Part shown: positions 47,701 to 56,935 of the stretch, in pieces
How the letters are laid out: each line of letters begins with the position of its first letter
How positions within the stretch are numbered: the first letter of the stretch is position 1
Assembly: GCF_001641335.1 (NCBI RefSeq)
Contig: NZ_LVEM01000001.1
Location: 780,580 to 844,579, forward strand
Source: Bradyrhizobium stylosanthis
GTDB taxonomy: Bacteria > Pseudomonadota > Alphaproteobacteria > Rhizobiales > Xanthobacteraceae
Direction of reading: 5' to 3'
DNA: 64,000 nucleotides
Notes under the pieces: model-generated
Seen by the model: the letters and a program-made list of their open reading frames with translations, nothing else
Told to the model about the DNA's origin: nothing
Databases searched by the model: none
Program-made: the position numbers and the translations under genes

Positions 47701-48453
47701 ATGGAATGGACCGACGAAGGCATCGTGCTGGGCGTGCGGCGGCATGGCGAATCCAGCGCCATCGTCGAGCTGCTGACACGCGCGCATGGCCGGCATCTCG
47801 GCCTCGTCCGCGGTGGTGCGAGCTCGCGGCTGCGGCCGCTGCTGCAGCCGGGCAACAGCGTCAGCGCGGTGTGGCGGGCGCGGCTCGACGAGCATCTCGG
47901 CACCTATGCGATCGAGGGCCTGAAGCTGCGCGCGGCGACGCTGCTCGGGTCGTCCCATGGCGTCTACGGCGTGACCCATCTGGCCTCGATCGCGCGGCTG
48001 CTGCCGGAGCGCGACCCGCACGAGGAGATCTTCGCGCTGCTCGAACATTCGCTCGACGATTTCGACGACATCGGCAGCGCGGCCGTGCATCTGATCCATT
48101 TCGAGCTGGCGATGCTCGCCGAGCTTGGCTTCGGACTGGCCCTGGAGAACTGCGCGGTCACCGGCGAGACCACGGATCTGATCTACGTCTCGCCGAAGTC
48201 GGGCGGCGCGGTGTCGCGCGGCGCGGGCGAGCCGTGGCGCGACCGGCTGCTGCGGCTGCCGCCGTTCCTGCGCCATGGCGAAGCCGCCAGCGAACTCACC
48301 GAGCAGGACCTCCAGGACGGCTTCCGGCTGACCGGCCTGTTCCTGCTGCGCCATGTGCTCGAGCCGCGCGGGCAGGCCCATTCGGACGCGCGGGCCGGCT
48401 TCATCAATGCCCTCATGCGGCAGCAGGCGAGGGCGGCTCTCCCCTCGCCATGA
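47701..48453 (+). CDS. recO: DNA repair protein RecO
   Basis: The product is 250 residues. The N-terminal OB-fold ([35 protein letters not shown]) and the helical domain with [23 protein letters not shown] match RecO. RecO works with RecR to load RecA onto SSB-coated DNA. In many relatives parC lies close downstream; here the next core gene, parC, is 13.6 kb away. Confidence 0.96.
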   Translation: MEWTDEGIVLGVRRHGESSAIVELLTRAHGRHLGLVRGGASSRLRPLLQPGNSVSAVWRARLDEHLGTYAIEGLKLRAATLLGSSHGVYGVTHLASIARLLPERDPHEEIFALLEHSLDDFDDIGSAAVHLIHFELAMLAELGFGLALENCAVTGETTDLIYVSPKSGGAVSRGAGEPWRDRLLRLPPFLRHGEAASELTEQDLQDGFRLTGLFLLRHVLEPRGQAHSDARAGFINALMRQQARAALPSP

Positions 48454-48556
48454 GCTGATCGCGTCTCTGCCTTGCCCCTCGGCATGGGGTTCCCCCGGAA
48501 CGAAATCGGGCCGATCGCGTTCGCTCCCTCAGGGTTCCACAACGGGGACAGCCTAA

Positions 48557-48835
48557 ATGTTGATCAGAGGATTTGCCTTGTCCGCGGCGCTGGTTGCGCT
48601 TGCGCCTGAAGCAACGGCCGGAGAGCCGCAACCGGGCGTGTTTCGACGCGCCTCCTGCACCGTCGTGCGGTACTATGTGGCCAAATATTCCGCTGCGGCC
48701 GCAGAGACATGGGCGCGGTCCCATGGTGCGACGGAGGCCGAGATCGAGGCCGCCCGCCGCTGCGTGGCCAATGCGCCGGCCACCGCGCAGCCCAAAACCC
48801 AGCAGACTGTGACAGCGGGCTGGGCCGGGCAATAG
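48557..48835 (+). CDS. Small exported hypothetical protein (92 aa)
   Basis: The 92 residues start with a signal peptide (MLIRGFALSAALVALAPEATA). The mature part contains two Cys (ASCTVVRYYVAKYSAAAAE, RRCVANAP) that could form a disulphide, and a helix AAETWARSHGATEAEIEAAR. It resembles small secreted proteins with this Cys pattern in rhizobia. Function unknown. It has its own gap on both sides. Confidence 0.7.
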   Translation: MLIRGFALSAALVALAPEATAGEPQPGVFRRASCTVVRYYVAKYSAAAAETWARSHGATEAEIEAARRCVANAPATAQPKTQQTVTAGWAGQ

Positions 48836-49013
48836 ACCGTTTCTGCATTTGATGACAATTCAGCGATCGCCGGCGCGCCCATGGCGCGGCGGCGCGATGA
48901 TTTGATCACGCAATAGCCCGCACGCTGCGCAGCGCGCGGGACGTGTTCGCTCGCCTGTGTGCGTAGATTTGCGCACCATATCGGCCCGATCAGATTCCGC
49001 GCATCTTTGACCG

Positions 49014-49027
49014 TTGACCTAAATCAA
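49014..49027. promoter_or_regulatory. FixK/FNR-type box upstream of the DUF3141-pta-ackA-fabI operon
   Basis: TTGACCTAAATCAA matches TTGA-N6-TCAA exactly. Its right end is 53 bases before the DUF3141 start. If it works as a class II activator site centred at -41.5, transcription would begin about 19 bases before the ATG. The family consensus is established knowledge; its use here is inferred from fit, placement and recurrence. Confidence 0.75.
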
Positions 49028-49080
49028 CACCCGCATGTCCGGCCCTCGTTGAATGGCCGTGCGCGACGGCGAGGTCGAAC

Positions 49081-51303
49081 ATGGCGATGGAAAATCTGAA
49101 ACTGCCCGATGGTCCGTTGTCGGGCCTTGTCGCATCCGCCGTCGAATATCTGGTCGATGCCGGACAGCGCAGCGTCCTGTTCCTCGACATCATGCGCCAG
49201 CGCGGCGACCAGTATCGCGAGCACGTCACGCAGACGGCGCCGCATGTGCTGCAATATGCTGCCGAATTGATCACCGACGGCCGCACGCTGGACGAGCCGG
49301 TCAATTATGCGCTGGTGCGCATCATTCCCCCCAAGGATGTCGAGATCGATATGAGCCGGCGGCCGTTCGTCGTGGTCGATCCGCGTGCCGGCCACGGTCC
49401 GGGCATCGGCGGCTTCAAGGCCGACAGCGAGATCGGCGTCGCGATGAAGGCGGGACATCCCTGCTATTTCATCGGCTTCCTGCCCGAGCCGGTGCCGGGC
49501 CAGACCATCGAGCGCATCGCGCGCGCCGAAGCGACATTCATCGAGACTGTTATCAGCCGCCACCCCGATGCCGACGGCAAGCCCTGCGTGATCGGCAACT
49601 GCCAGGCGGGCTGGGCCGTCATGATCCTGGCATCGCTGCGGCCGGAGCTGTTCGGTCCGCTGATCATCGCCGGCGCGCCGCTCGCCTATTGGGCCGGCGT
49701 GCACGGCAAATATCCGATGCGCTATTCCGGCGGACTGCTGGGCGGAAGCTGGCTGACGGCACTGACCAGCGATCTCGGCGCCGGTAAGTTCGACGGCGCC
49801 TGGCTGGTGCAGAACTTCGAGAACCAGAACCCGTCGAACACGCTCTGGACCAAGCAGTACAACGTCTATTCCAAGGTCGATACCGAGGCGGAGCGCTATC
49901 TCGACTTCGAGCGCTGGTGGGGCGGGCACGTCAACCTCAATGCCGAGGAGATCCAGTTCATCGTCGATGAACTGTTCATCGGCAACAATCTCGCCGCCGG
50001 GCGCATCGAGATGTCGGATGGACAGAAGGTCGACCTGCGCAACATCCGTTCGCCGATCGTGGTGTTCTGCTCCAAGGGCGACAACGTCACCCCGCCGCAG
50101 CAGGCGCTGGACTGGATCCTGGAATGCTATTCCGACGTCGATGAGATCAGGGCTTACGGCCAGACCATCGTCTATACCGTTCACGAGAACATCGGCCATC
50201 TCGGCATCTTCGTCTCCGGCGGCGTGGCGAAGAAGGAGCATGCGGAATTCTCCAGCAACATCGATCTGATCGACGTGCTGCCGCCGGGGCTCTACGAGGC
50301 CACGTTCGAGGCTCGCGGCGACAAGACGATCAACGCCGATCTCGCGGAAGGCCATTGGGTGATGCGCTGCGAGGCCCGCACCCTGGACGATATCCGCGCC
50401 ATGGGCGGCAATTCGCCGGAGGACGAGCGCCGCTTCGCAGCCGCCAAGCGCATCTCCGAGCTCAACCTCGCGGCCTATCAGAAATTCGTGCAGCCCTGGG
50501 TCAAGAAGATGGTGACGCCGCAAATGGCGGACTTCGCCCGCAACATGCATCCGCTGCGGCTGCAATATGAGGCCTTCAGCAGCAAGAATCCCTGGATGTC
50601 CAGCGTCAAATCGGCCGCCGACCGGGTCGAGGACAACCGCAGGCCGGTTTCGAAGGACAATCCGTTCCTGGCGTTCCAGGAGCAGATGTCCAAGCAGATC
50701 GTTCATGCGCTCGATAGCTGGCGCGACGCGCAGGAGGCGCTGAGCGAAACCATGTTCCTCAATCTCTACGGCTCGCCGGTGCTCCAGGCCGCCGTCGGCG
50801 TCGATCCGGAGTCTGTGCCCTCGCGCCGCCGCGAGATGTCGGACGAGCATCGCGCCATGCTCGAGAAGCGGATCGCCGAATTGAAGTCGCGTATCGGCGA
50901 GGGCGGCCTCCGCGAGGCGGCGCTGCGGGCGCTGCTTTATGTCGGCTCGGCGCGCGGCATGGTGGACGAGCGCAGCATCGAGGCGCTGCGCCAGGTCCGG
51001 CGCGACCAGGCCGGCGCCCGGATGACGCTGTCCGAATTCAAGATGCTGGTGCGGGAGCAGTTCTTCATGCTGCTGCTGGATCGGGAGCGCGCCCTGGCCG
51101 CCATTCCGGGCCTGTTGCCCGACGACATGAACAAGCGGCGCGCGGCCTTCGCCGCGATGCGCGAGGTGCTGTCGGCGAGCGAGGACATCACCGGCGAGCG
51201 CGCCAATCGCTTGCGGCGCGTTGCCGTGCTGTTTGGCCTGGACGGAGAGGGCGAGGTGACCTCCAACGTTGCCCCTTTCGACCCTCAGGCAAGAGCATCG
51301 TAG
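49081..51303 (+). CDS. DUF3141 protein, PHA-synthase-like alpha/beta-hydrolase fold
   Basis: The product is 740 residues. Residues ~70-420 form an alpha/beta-hydrolase fold resembling poly(3-hydroxyalkanoate) synthases: FVVVDPRAGHGPGIGGFK, the nucleophile elbow IGNCQAGWAV with Cys174 (PhaC has GxCxGG), SPIVVFCSKGDNVTPPQQAL and VHENIGHLGIF. The C-terminal ~300 residues are helical and specific to DUF3141. A Cys nucleophile suggests acyl transfer rather than plain hydrolysis. It is first in a tight operon with pta, ackA and fabI, downstream of a FixK/FNR box. The activity has not been established to my knowledge. Confidence 0.85.
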   Translation: MAMENLKLPDGPLSGLVASAVEYLVDAGQRSVLFLDIMRQRGDQYREHVTQTAPHVLQYAAELITDGRTLDEPVNYALVRIIPPKDVEIDMSRRPFVVVDPRAGHGPGIGGFKADSEIGVAMKAGHPCYFIGFLPEPVPGQTIERIARAEATFIETVISRHPDADGKPCVIGNCQAGWAVMILASLRPELFGPLIIAGAPLAYWAGVHGKYPMRYSGGLLGGSWLTALTSDLGAGKFDGAWLVQNFENQNPSNTLWTKQYNVYSKVDTEAERYLDFERWWGGHVNLNAEEIQFIVDELFIGNNLAAGRIEMSDGQKVDLRNIRSPIVVFCSKGDNVTPPQQALDWILECYSDVDEIRAYGQTIVYTVHENIGHLGIFVSGGVAKKEHAEFSSNIDLIDVLPPGLYEATFEARGDKTINADLAEGHWVMRCEARTLDDIRAMGGNSPEDERRFAAAKRISELNLAAYQKFVQPWVKKMVTPQMADFARNMHPLRLQYEAFSSKNPWMSSVKSAADRVEDNRRPVSKDNPFLAFQEQMSKQIVHALDSWRDAQEALSETMFLNLYGSPVLQAAVGVDPESVPSRRREMSDEHRAMLEKRIAELKSRIGEGGLREAALRALLYVGSARGMVDERSIEALRQVRRDQAGARMTLSEFKMLVREQFFMLLLDRERALAAIPGLLPDDMNKRRAAFAAMREVLSASEDITGERANRLRRVAVLFGLDGEGEVTSNVAPFDPQARAS

Positions 51304-51332
51304 CGCGGATTGGCGGAGACGGGAGTAACATC

Positions 51333-52292
51333 ATGTCGGCCGATACGACGCACGAGACCGGCAGCAAGTACGACCGGTTGATCGCGGCGGCCAGGGCCGC
51401 TCCCCCGACGCCGACCGTCGTCGTGCATCCCTGCGACGAGACGTCCCTGCGCGGGACCGTCGACAGCGCGAGTGCCGGCATCATCCGGCCAATCCTCGTC
51501 GGGCCGGAGCGGAGGATCAGGGACACGGCCGCAAAGTTCGATCTCGACATCTCCGGCTTTGAGATCGTTGACGCCGCGCATAGCGACGATGCCGCAGCCA
51601 AAGGCGTCGAGCTGATCCATGCCGCCAAGGGCGAGCTGCTGATGAAGGGCAGCCTGCACACCGACGAATTGATGCGTGCCGTCACCGCCAAGGTCGGCGG
51701 CCTGCGCACCGACCGGCGCATCAGCCATGTCTTCGTCATGGACGTGCCGGCCTATACCGACACCATCTTCGTCACGGATGCCGCGATCAACATCTTCCCT
51801 GATCTCGACGCCAAGCGCGACATCATCCAGAACGCGATCGATCTCTATAACCAGGCCGGCTTCGGCCGGACGCCGCGGGTTGCGATCCTGTCGGCGGTCG
51901 AGACCGTGACGTCGAAAATCCCCTCGACGATCGAGGCCGCGGCTCTCTGCAAAATGGCCGATCGCGGCCAGATCACCGGTGGCCTGCTCGATGGTCCGCT
52001 GGCGTTCGACAATGCAATCGACCCGGAAGCCGCACGGATCAAGGGCATCGTATCCGAGGTCGCCGGTCGGGCGCAGATCCTCGTTGTCCCGGACCTGGAG
52101 TCCGGCAACATGCTGGCCAAGAACCTCGCTTATTTCGCCAAGGCGGATGGCGCCGGCATCGTGCTCGGTGCGCGGGTGCCCGTCGTCCTGACGTCGCGCG
52201 CGGATTCGCCGCGTGCACGGATGGCCTCCTGCGCGGTCGCGGCGCTGTATGCGCACGCCCGGCGCCAGAAGGCGCCGACAGTGGCCGCGTGA
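51333..52292 (+). CDS. Phosphate acetyl-/butyryltransferase (short Pta/Ptb type)
   Basis: The product is 319 residues, the length of the catalytic domain alone (no DRTGG regulatory part). Motifs include [53 protein letters not shown] and [15 protein letters not shown]. It exchanges CoA and phosphate on an acyl group (acetyl or butyryl). The short form and the residue pattern are closer to phosphotransbutyrylase-like enzymes. It is followed after 5 bases by acetate kinase. Confidence 0.92.
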   Translation: MSADTTHETGSKYDRLIAAARAAPPTPTVVVHPCDETSLRGTVDSASAGIIRPILVGPERRIRDTAAKFDLDISGFEIVDAAHSDDAAAKGVELIHAAKGELLMKGSLHTDELMRAVTAKVGGLRTDRRISHVFVMDVPAYTDTIFVTDAAINIFPDLDAKRDIIQNAIDLYNQAGFGRTPRVAILSAVETVTSKIPSTIEAAALCKMADRGQITGGLLDGPLAFDNAIDPEAARIKGIVSEVAGRAQILVVPDLESGNMLAKNLAYFAKADGAGIVLGARVPVVLTSRADSPRARMASCAVAALYAHARRQKAPTVAA

Positions 52293-52297
52293 TCGCC

Positions 52298-53512
52298 ATG
52301 GAGACGATCCTCGTCGTCAACGCAGGCTCCTCCAGCGTCAAGTTTCAGGTCTATGCGATCGAGGGTGAGGGCACCCTTCGCCGGCACATCAAGGGACAGA
52401 TCGACGGCATCGGCAGCCGGCCGCGGCTGCGGGCAAGCGGCGCAGGCGGTGATGCGCTGGCCGATCGCGCCTATCCGATCGAGACCGTGCCTGACGTTCC
52501 GGCGGCGATGGCCGTTGCCGGCGCCTGGCTGCGCGACGAGCTGCGCGTCACGCCGATCGCGGTCGGGCACCGGGTCGTGCACGGGGGACCGGACTACGCA
52601 AAGCCGGTGCTGATCGATCATGGCGTGGTGTCGCGTCTCGAACGTTTCGTATCCCTGGCGCCGCTGCATCAGCCGCACAATCTCGCGCCGATCCGCTCGT
52701 TGCTTACGAATTTCCCGGCGCTGCCGCAGGTCGCGTGCTTCGACACGGCCTTCCATCGCACCCATGACGCCGTCGCGGACCACTACGCCATTCCGCATCA
52801 GCTCCATGCCGAGGGCGTCAGGCGTTACGGATTTCACGGGCTGTCCTACGAATACATCGCCCGGACTTTGCCGAGCGTGGCGCCCGACATCGCCAAGGGG
52901 CGCGTGATCGTCGCCCATCTCGGCAGCGGCGCCTCGATGTGCGCATTGAAGGACGGCCGCAGCGTCGAAAGCACGATGGGCTTCACGGCGCTCGACGGCC
53001 TGCCGATGGGAACGCGTCCCGGACAGATCGACCCCGGTGTGGTGCTCTACCTCATCTCCGAGAAGGGCATGCCGGCCGCAAAGGTGCAGGACTTTCTCTA
53101 CCGCGAATGCGGGCTGAAGGGCCTCTCGGGCATCAGCAACGATATGCGCGAGCTGGAAGCGAGCACCGACCCGCACGCGCGGCTCGCGATCGATTGTTTC
53201 GTTTACCGCATCGGCCTCAATGCCGGCATGCTGGCCGCCGCCCTGCAGGGGCTGGACGCCTTCGTGTTCACGGCCGGCATCGGCGAGAACTCGTCCTCGA
53301 TCCGCGCGCGCGTCGCCAGCCGGCTCGAATGGCTCGGCGCCGTGCTCGATGCCGGCGAGAACGCCCGCCATGCGCGGCTGATCTCGGAGGCTGGCAGCCG
53401 TATCCCCGTCTACGTCATCCCGACCGACGAGGAACTGATGATCGCGCAGCACACGCTGTCGCTGCTGATGAATGGCCAATCGCACAACACACGATCTGAG
53501 AGGGTGTCATGA
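52298..53512 (+). CDS. ackA: Acetate kinase
   Basis: The product is 404 residues from the ATG at 52298; a GTG at 52289 overlapping the pta stop is an alternative. ASKHA-fold motifs are present: [26 protein letters not shown], the Arg-containing [29 protein letters not shown], and [11 protein letters not shown]. It converts acetyl phosphate and ADP to acetate and ATP. With Pta it gives substrate-level ATP when oxygen is short. The stop overlaps fabI by four bases. Confidence 0.95.
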   Translation: METILVVNAGSSSVKFQVYAIEGEGTLRRHIKGQIDGIGSRPRLRASGAGGDALADRAYPIETVPDVPAAMAVAGAWLRDELRVTPIAVGHRVVHGGPDYAKPVLIDHGVVSRLERFVSLAPLHQPHNLAPIRSLLTNFPALPQVACFDTAFHRTHDAVADHYAIPHQLHAEGVRRYGFHGLSYEYIARTLPSVAPDIAKGRVIVAHLGSGASMCALKDGRSVESTMGFTALDGLPMGTRPGQIDPGVVLYLISEKGMPAAKVQDFLYRECGLKGLSGISNDMRELEASTDPHARLAIDCFVYRIGLNAGMLAAALQGLDAFVFTAGIGENSSSIRARVASRLEWLGAVLDAGENARHARLISEAGSRIPVYVIPTDEELMIAQHTLSLLMNGQSHNTRSERVS

Positions 53513-54297
53513 TCCCCGTATTCCCCGACAGCAAGGTGGCCCTCAAGGGCAAGAAGGGCCTGATCGTCGGCATCGCCAACGACCAGTCGATCGCTTGGGG
53601 TTGCGCGCGGGCGTTTCGCGCGCTCGGCGCCGATCTCGCCGTCACCTATCTGAACGATCGCGCCAAGAAACACGTCGAGCCGCTCGCCAAGGCGCTGGAG
53701 GCGCCGATCTTCATGCCGCTCGACGTCATGGTCGAGGGCCAGACAGAGGCGGTGTTCGAGCGTATCGCATCCGAGTGGGGGCAGCTCGACTTCCTGCTCC
53801 ATTCGATCGCCTTCTCGCCCAAGGAGGCCCTGCACGGACGCGTCGTCGACGTCGGCCGCGACGGCTTCCTCAAGACCATGGATGTTTCGTGCTGGTCGTT
53901 CATGCGCATGGCGCATCTTGCCGAGCCGCTGATGAAGAACGGCGGCACGTTGTTCACCATGACCTATTACGGCAGCCAGATGGTGGTCGAGAACTACAAC
54001 GTGATGGGCGTCGCCAAGGCCGCGCTTGAGGCCTCGGTTCGCTACATCGCTGCGGAGCTCGGTCCGAAGGGCATTCGCGTCCACGCGATCTCGCCGGGAC
54101 CGCTGGCGACCCGGGCCGCATCCGGCATTCCGGAGTTCGACGAGCTCATGGACAAGGCGCAATCGAAGGCGCCGGCGCGCAGCCTGGTCAGCATCGACGA
54201 TGTCGGCAATGCCACCGCGTTCCTCGCGCTCGACGGCGCCAAGCTGATTACCGGTGGCGTGCTCTACATCGACGGCGGCTACCACGTCATCGATTGA
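53509..54297 (+). CDS. fabI: Enoyl-[acyl-carrier-protein] reductase (NADH) FabI
   Basis: The product is 262 residues. FabI features are clear: the split nucleotide motif [13 protein letters not shown], the serine SIAFSP, and the YxxxxxxK pair in [13 protein letters not shown]. It reduces trans-2-enoyl thioesters with NADH. Placement in an acetate-kinase operon rather than with fatty-acid genes suggests a dedicated copy that may serve as an electron sink; at least one housekeeping fabI would be expected elsewhere. It is the last gene of the operon. Confidence 0.94.
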   Translation: MIPVFPDSKVALKGKKGLIVGIANDQSIAWGCARAFRALGADLAVTYLNDRAKKHVEPLAKALEAPIFMPLDVMVEGQTEAVFERIASEWGQLDFLLHSIAFSPKEALHGRVVDVGRDGFLKTMDVSCWSFMRMAHLAEPLMKNGGTLFTMTYYGSQMVVENYNVMGVAKAALEASVRYIAAELGPKGIRVHAISPGPLATRAASGIPEFDELMDKAQSKAPARSLVSIDDVGNATAFLALDGAKLITGGVLYIDGGYHVID

Positions 54298-54478
54298 TCG
54301 CGCGGGGGCGTCCGCTGTCGCGGCCGGCGGGCTCGGAGCGAAGTGCTGATCGTGGCATCATGCCGGTGTTTTGCCCGACGGAACAATAGCTTTTTGGGGC
54401 TGCAGATTCGCTGATCGAAAAGCGTAACGATTCCAACCCGCCGCTACTGTGCATGGGGTTGTTTTCGAACTTTTTTGG

Positions 54479-54937
54479 TCAGCGGTAGTGCAGGGCGATC
54501 AGTTCGGCGACGCAGGCGGGCTTCTTGGCCCCCTCGATCTCGATCACGAGATGGTAGTTCACGCGCAGGCCGTCGGGCGGCACGTCTTCGGCTTCCGCAA
54601 CGCTGACGCGGCCGCGCAACTTTGAGCCCGCCGGCACCGGCGCGAGATATCTGATCCGGTCGGCGCCGTAGTTCAGCGTGTTGCGGAGCCCCTTCAAGCC
54701 GATCACCGAGCGGATGAACAGCGGGGCGAGCGCGAGCGACAGCAGGCCATGGGCGATGGTCTTGCCGCCGGGCATCTCCCTGGCTGCGCGCTCCTGGTCG
54801 ACATGGATCCACTGCTCGTCGCAGGTCGCTTCCGCGAACTGGTTGATGCGGTCCTGCGACACCTCGACCCAGTCGCTCACGCCGATCTCGGTGCCGACCG
54901 CGGATTTGATCTCGCTGAAATCGCTGAATATGCGCAT
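54479..54937 (-). CDS. MaoC-like (R)-enoyl-CoA hydratase
   Basis: The product is 152 residues from the ATG at 54937. The hot-dog fold carries the hydratase-2 Asp and His in CDEQWIHVDQERA (Asp40, His45) and TIAHGLLSLAL. Such enzymes hydrate crotonyl-CoA-type substrates to (R)-3-hydroxyacyl-CoA, the monomer form of PHA. It lies 11 bases after the CoA-transferase beta gene and converges on fabI. Confidence 0.9.
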   Translation of the reverse strand: MRIFSDFSEIKSAVGTEIGVSDWVEVSQDRINQFAEATCDEQWIHVDQERAAREMPGGKTIAHGLLSLALAPLFIRSVIGLKGLRNTLNYGADRIRYLAPVPAGSKLRGRVSVAEAEDVPPDGLRVNYHLVIEIEGAKKPACVAELIALHYR

Positions 54938-54948
54938 GATCCCCCTCG

Positions 54949-55599
54949 TCAGATTTGCATCTCCGGGACGGTGTCGGGAACGGTCAGTTCCGCTTCCGTC
55001 ACCGCCAACACCTCGCCGATGCTGATACCGGGCGCCGTCTCCAGCAGCGTCGCCTTGCCGCCGGGAAAGCCGATCACGGCCATGTCGGTCACCACGAGAT
55101 TGACCGGCCGCGCCGACGTCAACGGCAGGGAGCATTTGGCGACGATCTTCGACTTGCCCTTCGCGGCATGCTGCATGGCGACGATCACGCGCTTGGCGCC
55201 GCTGACGAGGTCCATTGCACCGCCCATGCCCGGAACCATCTTGCCCGGGATCATCCAGTTGGCGAGCAGGCCATGCGCGTCGACCTGGAGGCCGCCGAGC
55301 ACGGTGATGTCGACATGGCCGCCGCGGATCAGGCCGAACGACATCGCGCTGTCGAAGGTCGCTGCGCCCGGCAGCGCGCTGATCGGCCGGCCGCCGGCGT
55401 CGGTGAGCGTCGGGTGTGCCATGCCTTGCTCGGGAATCGGTCCGGTGCCGATCAGGCCGTTCTCCGACTGGAAGAACACTTTCAGATCCGCCGGAACGTA
55501 GTTCGCCACCAGCGTGGGAATGCCGATGCCGAGATTGACGAGGTTGCCGCTCTTCAATTCCTTGGCGACGCGCCGCGCGATGATGATCTGCGGATCCAT
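54949..55599 (-). CDS. atoA: 3-oxoacid/acetate CoA-transferase beta subunit (AtoA-like)
   Basis: The product is 216 residues. The family glutamate that becomes the enzyme-CoA thioester is in SENGLIGTGPIP. The glycine-rich GGHVDITVLGGLQVD and GKMVPGMGGAMDLVSGAKRV are canonical. With the alpha subunit it moves CoA between acids such as acetoacetate, acetate or butyrate. It follows the alpha gene by three bases. Confidence 0.92.
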   Translation of the reverse strand: MDPQIIIARRVAKELKSGNLVNLGIGIPTLVANYVPADLKVFFQSENGLIGTGPIPEQGMAHPTLTDAGGRPISALPGAATFDSAMSFGLIRGGHVDITVLGGLQVDAHGLLANWMIPGKMVPGMGGAMDLVSGAKRVIVAMQHAAKGKSKIVAKCSLPLTSARPVNLVVTDMAVIGFPGGKATLLETAPGISIGEVLAVTEAELTVPDTVPEMQI

Positions 55600-55602
55600 A
55601 TG

Positions 55603-56250
55603 TCACCCGTTCGTAATGAGGTAATCGACGAGGGGTGCCGGCGTCATGACGTGGTCGGGCGCGATGACGCCCACCGGCACGATGTTCTCGACCGTCACGA
55701 TCACCGTGTCCGCCGCCATCGCCATGATCGGGTTGAAGTTGCGTGCCGTCAGCGCATAGGCGAGGTTGCCGAGATAGTCGGCGAGGAAGGCGTGGACCAG
55801 CGCGTATTGTGCCCGCAACGCCGTCTCCAGCAGAAATGATTGGCCGTCGACCTCGATCTGGCGTTTGCCTTCCGCGACGAGGGTGCCGACGCCTGTCGGA
55901 GTCAGCACGCCGCCGAGTCCGCATCCGCCGGCCCGGATGCGTTCGACGAAGGTGCCTTGCGGCACGAGATCGACGGCGATCTGGTTCCCCAGCATCTGCT
56001 GCTGCGCCTTCGGATTGAGGCCGATATGCGTCGCCGTGAGCTTCGCGACCAGCGCCGCATCGAACAGCTTGCCGACGCCTCTGCCAGGTATGGCGGCGTC
56101 ATTGCAGATCAGGGACAGGCCGGACTTGTTCTGCCGGACGAGCTCGTCGAGCAGGCGCTCCGGCGTCCCGACTCCCATGAAACCGCCGACCATGACGCTG
56201 GCGCCGGCCGGGATCATCGCAACGGCTTCTTCGACGGAAACGGCCTTCAT
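55603..56250 (-). CDS. atoD: 3-oxoacid/acetate CoA-transferase alpha subunit (AtoD-like)
   Basis: The product is 215 residues. The N-terminal VMVGGFMGVGTPERLLDELV is the CoA-transferase 1 signature, followed by GGCGLGGVLTPTGVGTLV. It starts the atoD-atoA-maoC unit and lies 65 bases downstream of a FixK/FNR box. The AtoD/AtoA versus ScoA/ScoB assignment is by overall pattern, so the physiological acid is uncertain. Confidence 0.9.
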   Translation of the reverse strand: MKAVSVEEAVAMIPAGASVMVGGFMGVGTPERLLDELVRQNKSGLSLICNDAAIPGRGVGKLFDAALVAKLTATHIGLNPKAQQQMLGNQIAVDLVPQGTFVERIRAGGCGLGGVLTPTGVGTLVAEGKRQIEVDGQSFLLETALRAQYALVHAFLADYLGNLAYALTARNFNPIMAMAADTVIVTVENIVPVGVIAPDHVMTPAPLVDYLITNG

Positions 56251-56315
56251 GCAGGGACCTCCGCGGCGGGCAGACAGATGCTGGATCGATGTTGCGGGCG
56301 GGAGGTCTCGCAGTC

Positions 56316-56329
56316 TTGATCTGCGTCAA
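56316..56329. promoter_or_regulatory. FixK/FNR-type box upstream of atoDA-maoC
   Basis: TTGATCTGCGTCAA is a perfect TTGA-N6-TCAA site; with flanks it reads CTTGA...TCAAG, an even longer dyad. It lies 65 bases upstream of atoD and immediately after the stop of the 198-residue gene. The sequence is very close to classical FixK2 sites in Bradyrhizobium. Confidence 0.8.
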
Positions 56330-56338
56330 GGCCTCGGT

Positions 56339-56935
56339 TCATTCGCGCTGGACGATCCCGATGCTTTCCAGGGTCTCGTTCCAGAGCCGGCGCACTTCGG
56401 CATGCCGCCGCTCGAGCGCCGCGCTGACGGCATCCCGGAAAGGAAGCAGGTCGGGTCCCTTCAGAAACAGGATCTGTGCCTGCAACAGCCGGCTGCTCTC
56501 GAACTCGATGCGGCGCAGGGCCATGACGAAAGGATCGTTCTGGCTCGCTTCCGTCGGCAGCAGGGCGGCCGGCCGTATCCCCGCGTGAATCGCATGCGCA
56601 AGGGTCGCAAGGTGAATGGCCTGCGCGCGGGCGGGATCGGCGATGTCCTCGACCGGAGCGGGAAGCCAGGCCATCTCCCAGGACGCGACCATGTGGGTTA
56701 GCGCGAAATCCGGAACCCATGCGGTCGCGCGCGCGAGCAGCGAGACGATCTCGCTCTCGCGATAGAACTGGGCGTTCAACTCGACCTGCCAGGCCGCATC
56801 GAATTTCGCGGGCAGGGCGACGGCGAATTGCCGTGCCAGCGCACCATGGGCCGAGACCAGGAACGCGGCGACCCGCGTCTGCTGGCGCGGCTGCACGCGA
56901 CCGTCGGTCTCCAGCGGTCCAAGGAATGCGTTCAT
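56339..56935 (-). CDS. Protein of unknown function (198 aa) in the acyl/PHA cluster
   Basis: The 198 residues show no motif I recognise. The sequence is Ala/Leu-rich and mostly helical, with no signal peptide or membrane segment; it has Trp-containing stretches (HMVASWEMAWLPAP) and a charged C-terminal helix (ALERRHAEVRRLWNETLESI). The start overlaps the stop of the alpha/beta-hydrolase gene upstream (ATGA), so the two are coupled. A helical granule-associated or regulatory partner is conceivable but unproven. Confidence 0.7.
   Translation of the reverse strand: MNAFLGPLETDGRVQPRQQTRVAAFLVSAHGALARQFAVALPAKFDAAWQVELNAQFYRESEIVSLLARATAWVPDFALTHMVASWEMAWLPAPVEDIADPARAQAIHLATLAHAIHAGIRPAALLPTEASQNDPFVMALRRIEFESSRLLQAQILFLKGPDLLPFRDAVSAALERRHAEVRRLWNETLESIGIVQRE

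Noticed and set aside
48905-48918. Possible extra FixK/FNR box (TTGATCACGCAATA)
   Set aside because: The right half-site is not TCAA, so it does not fit the consensus.
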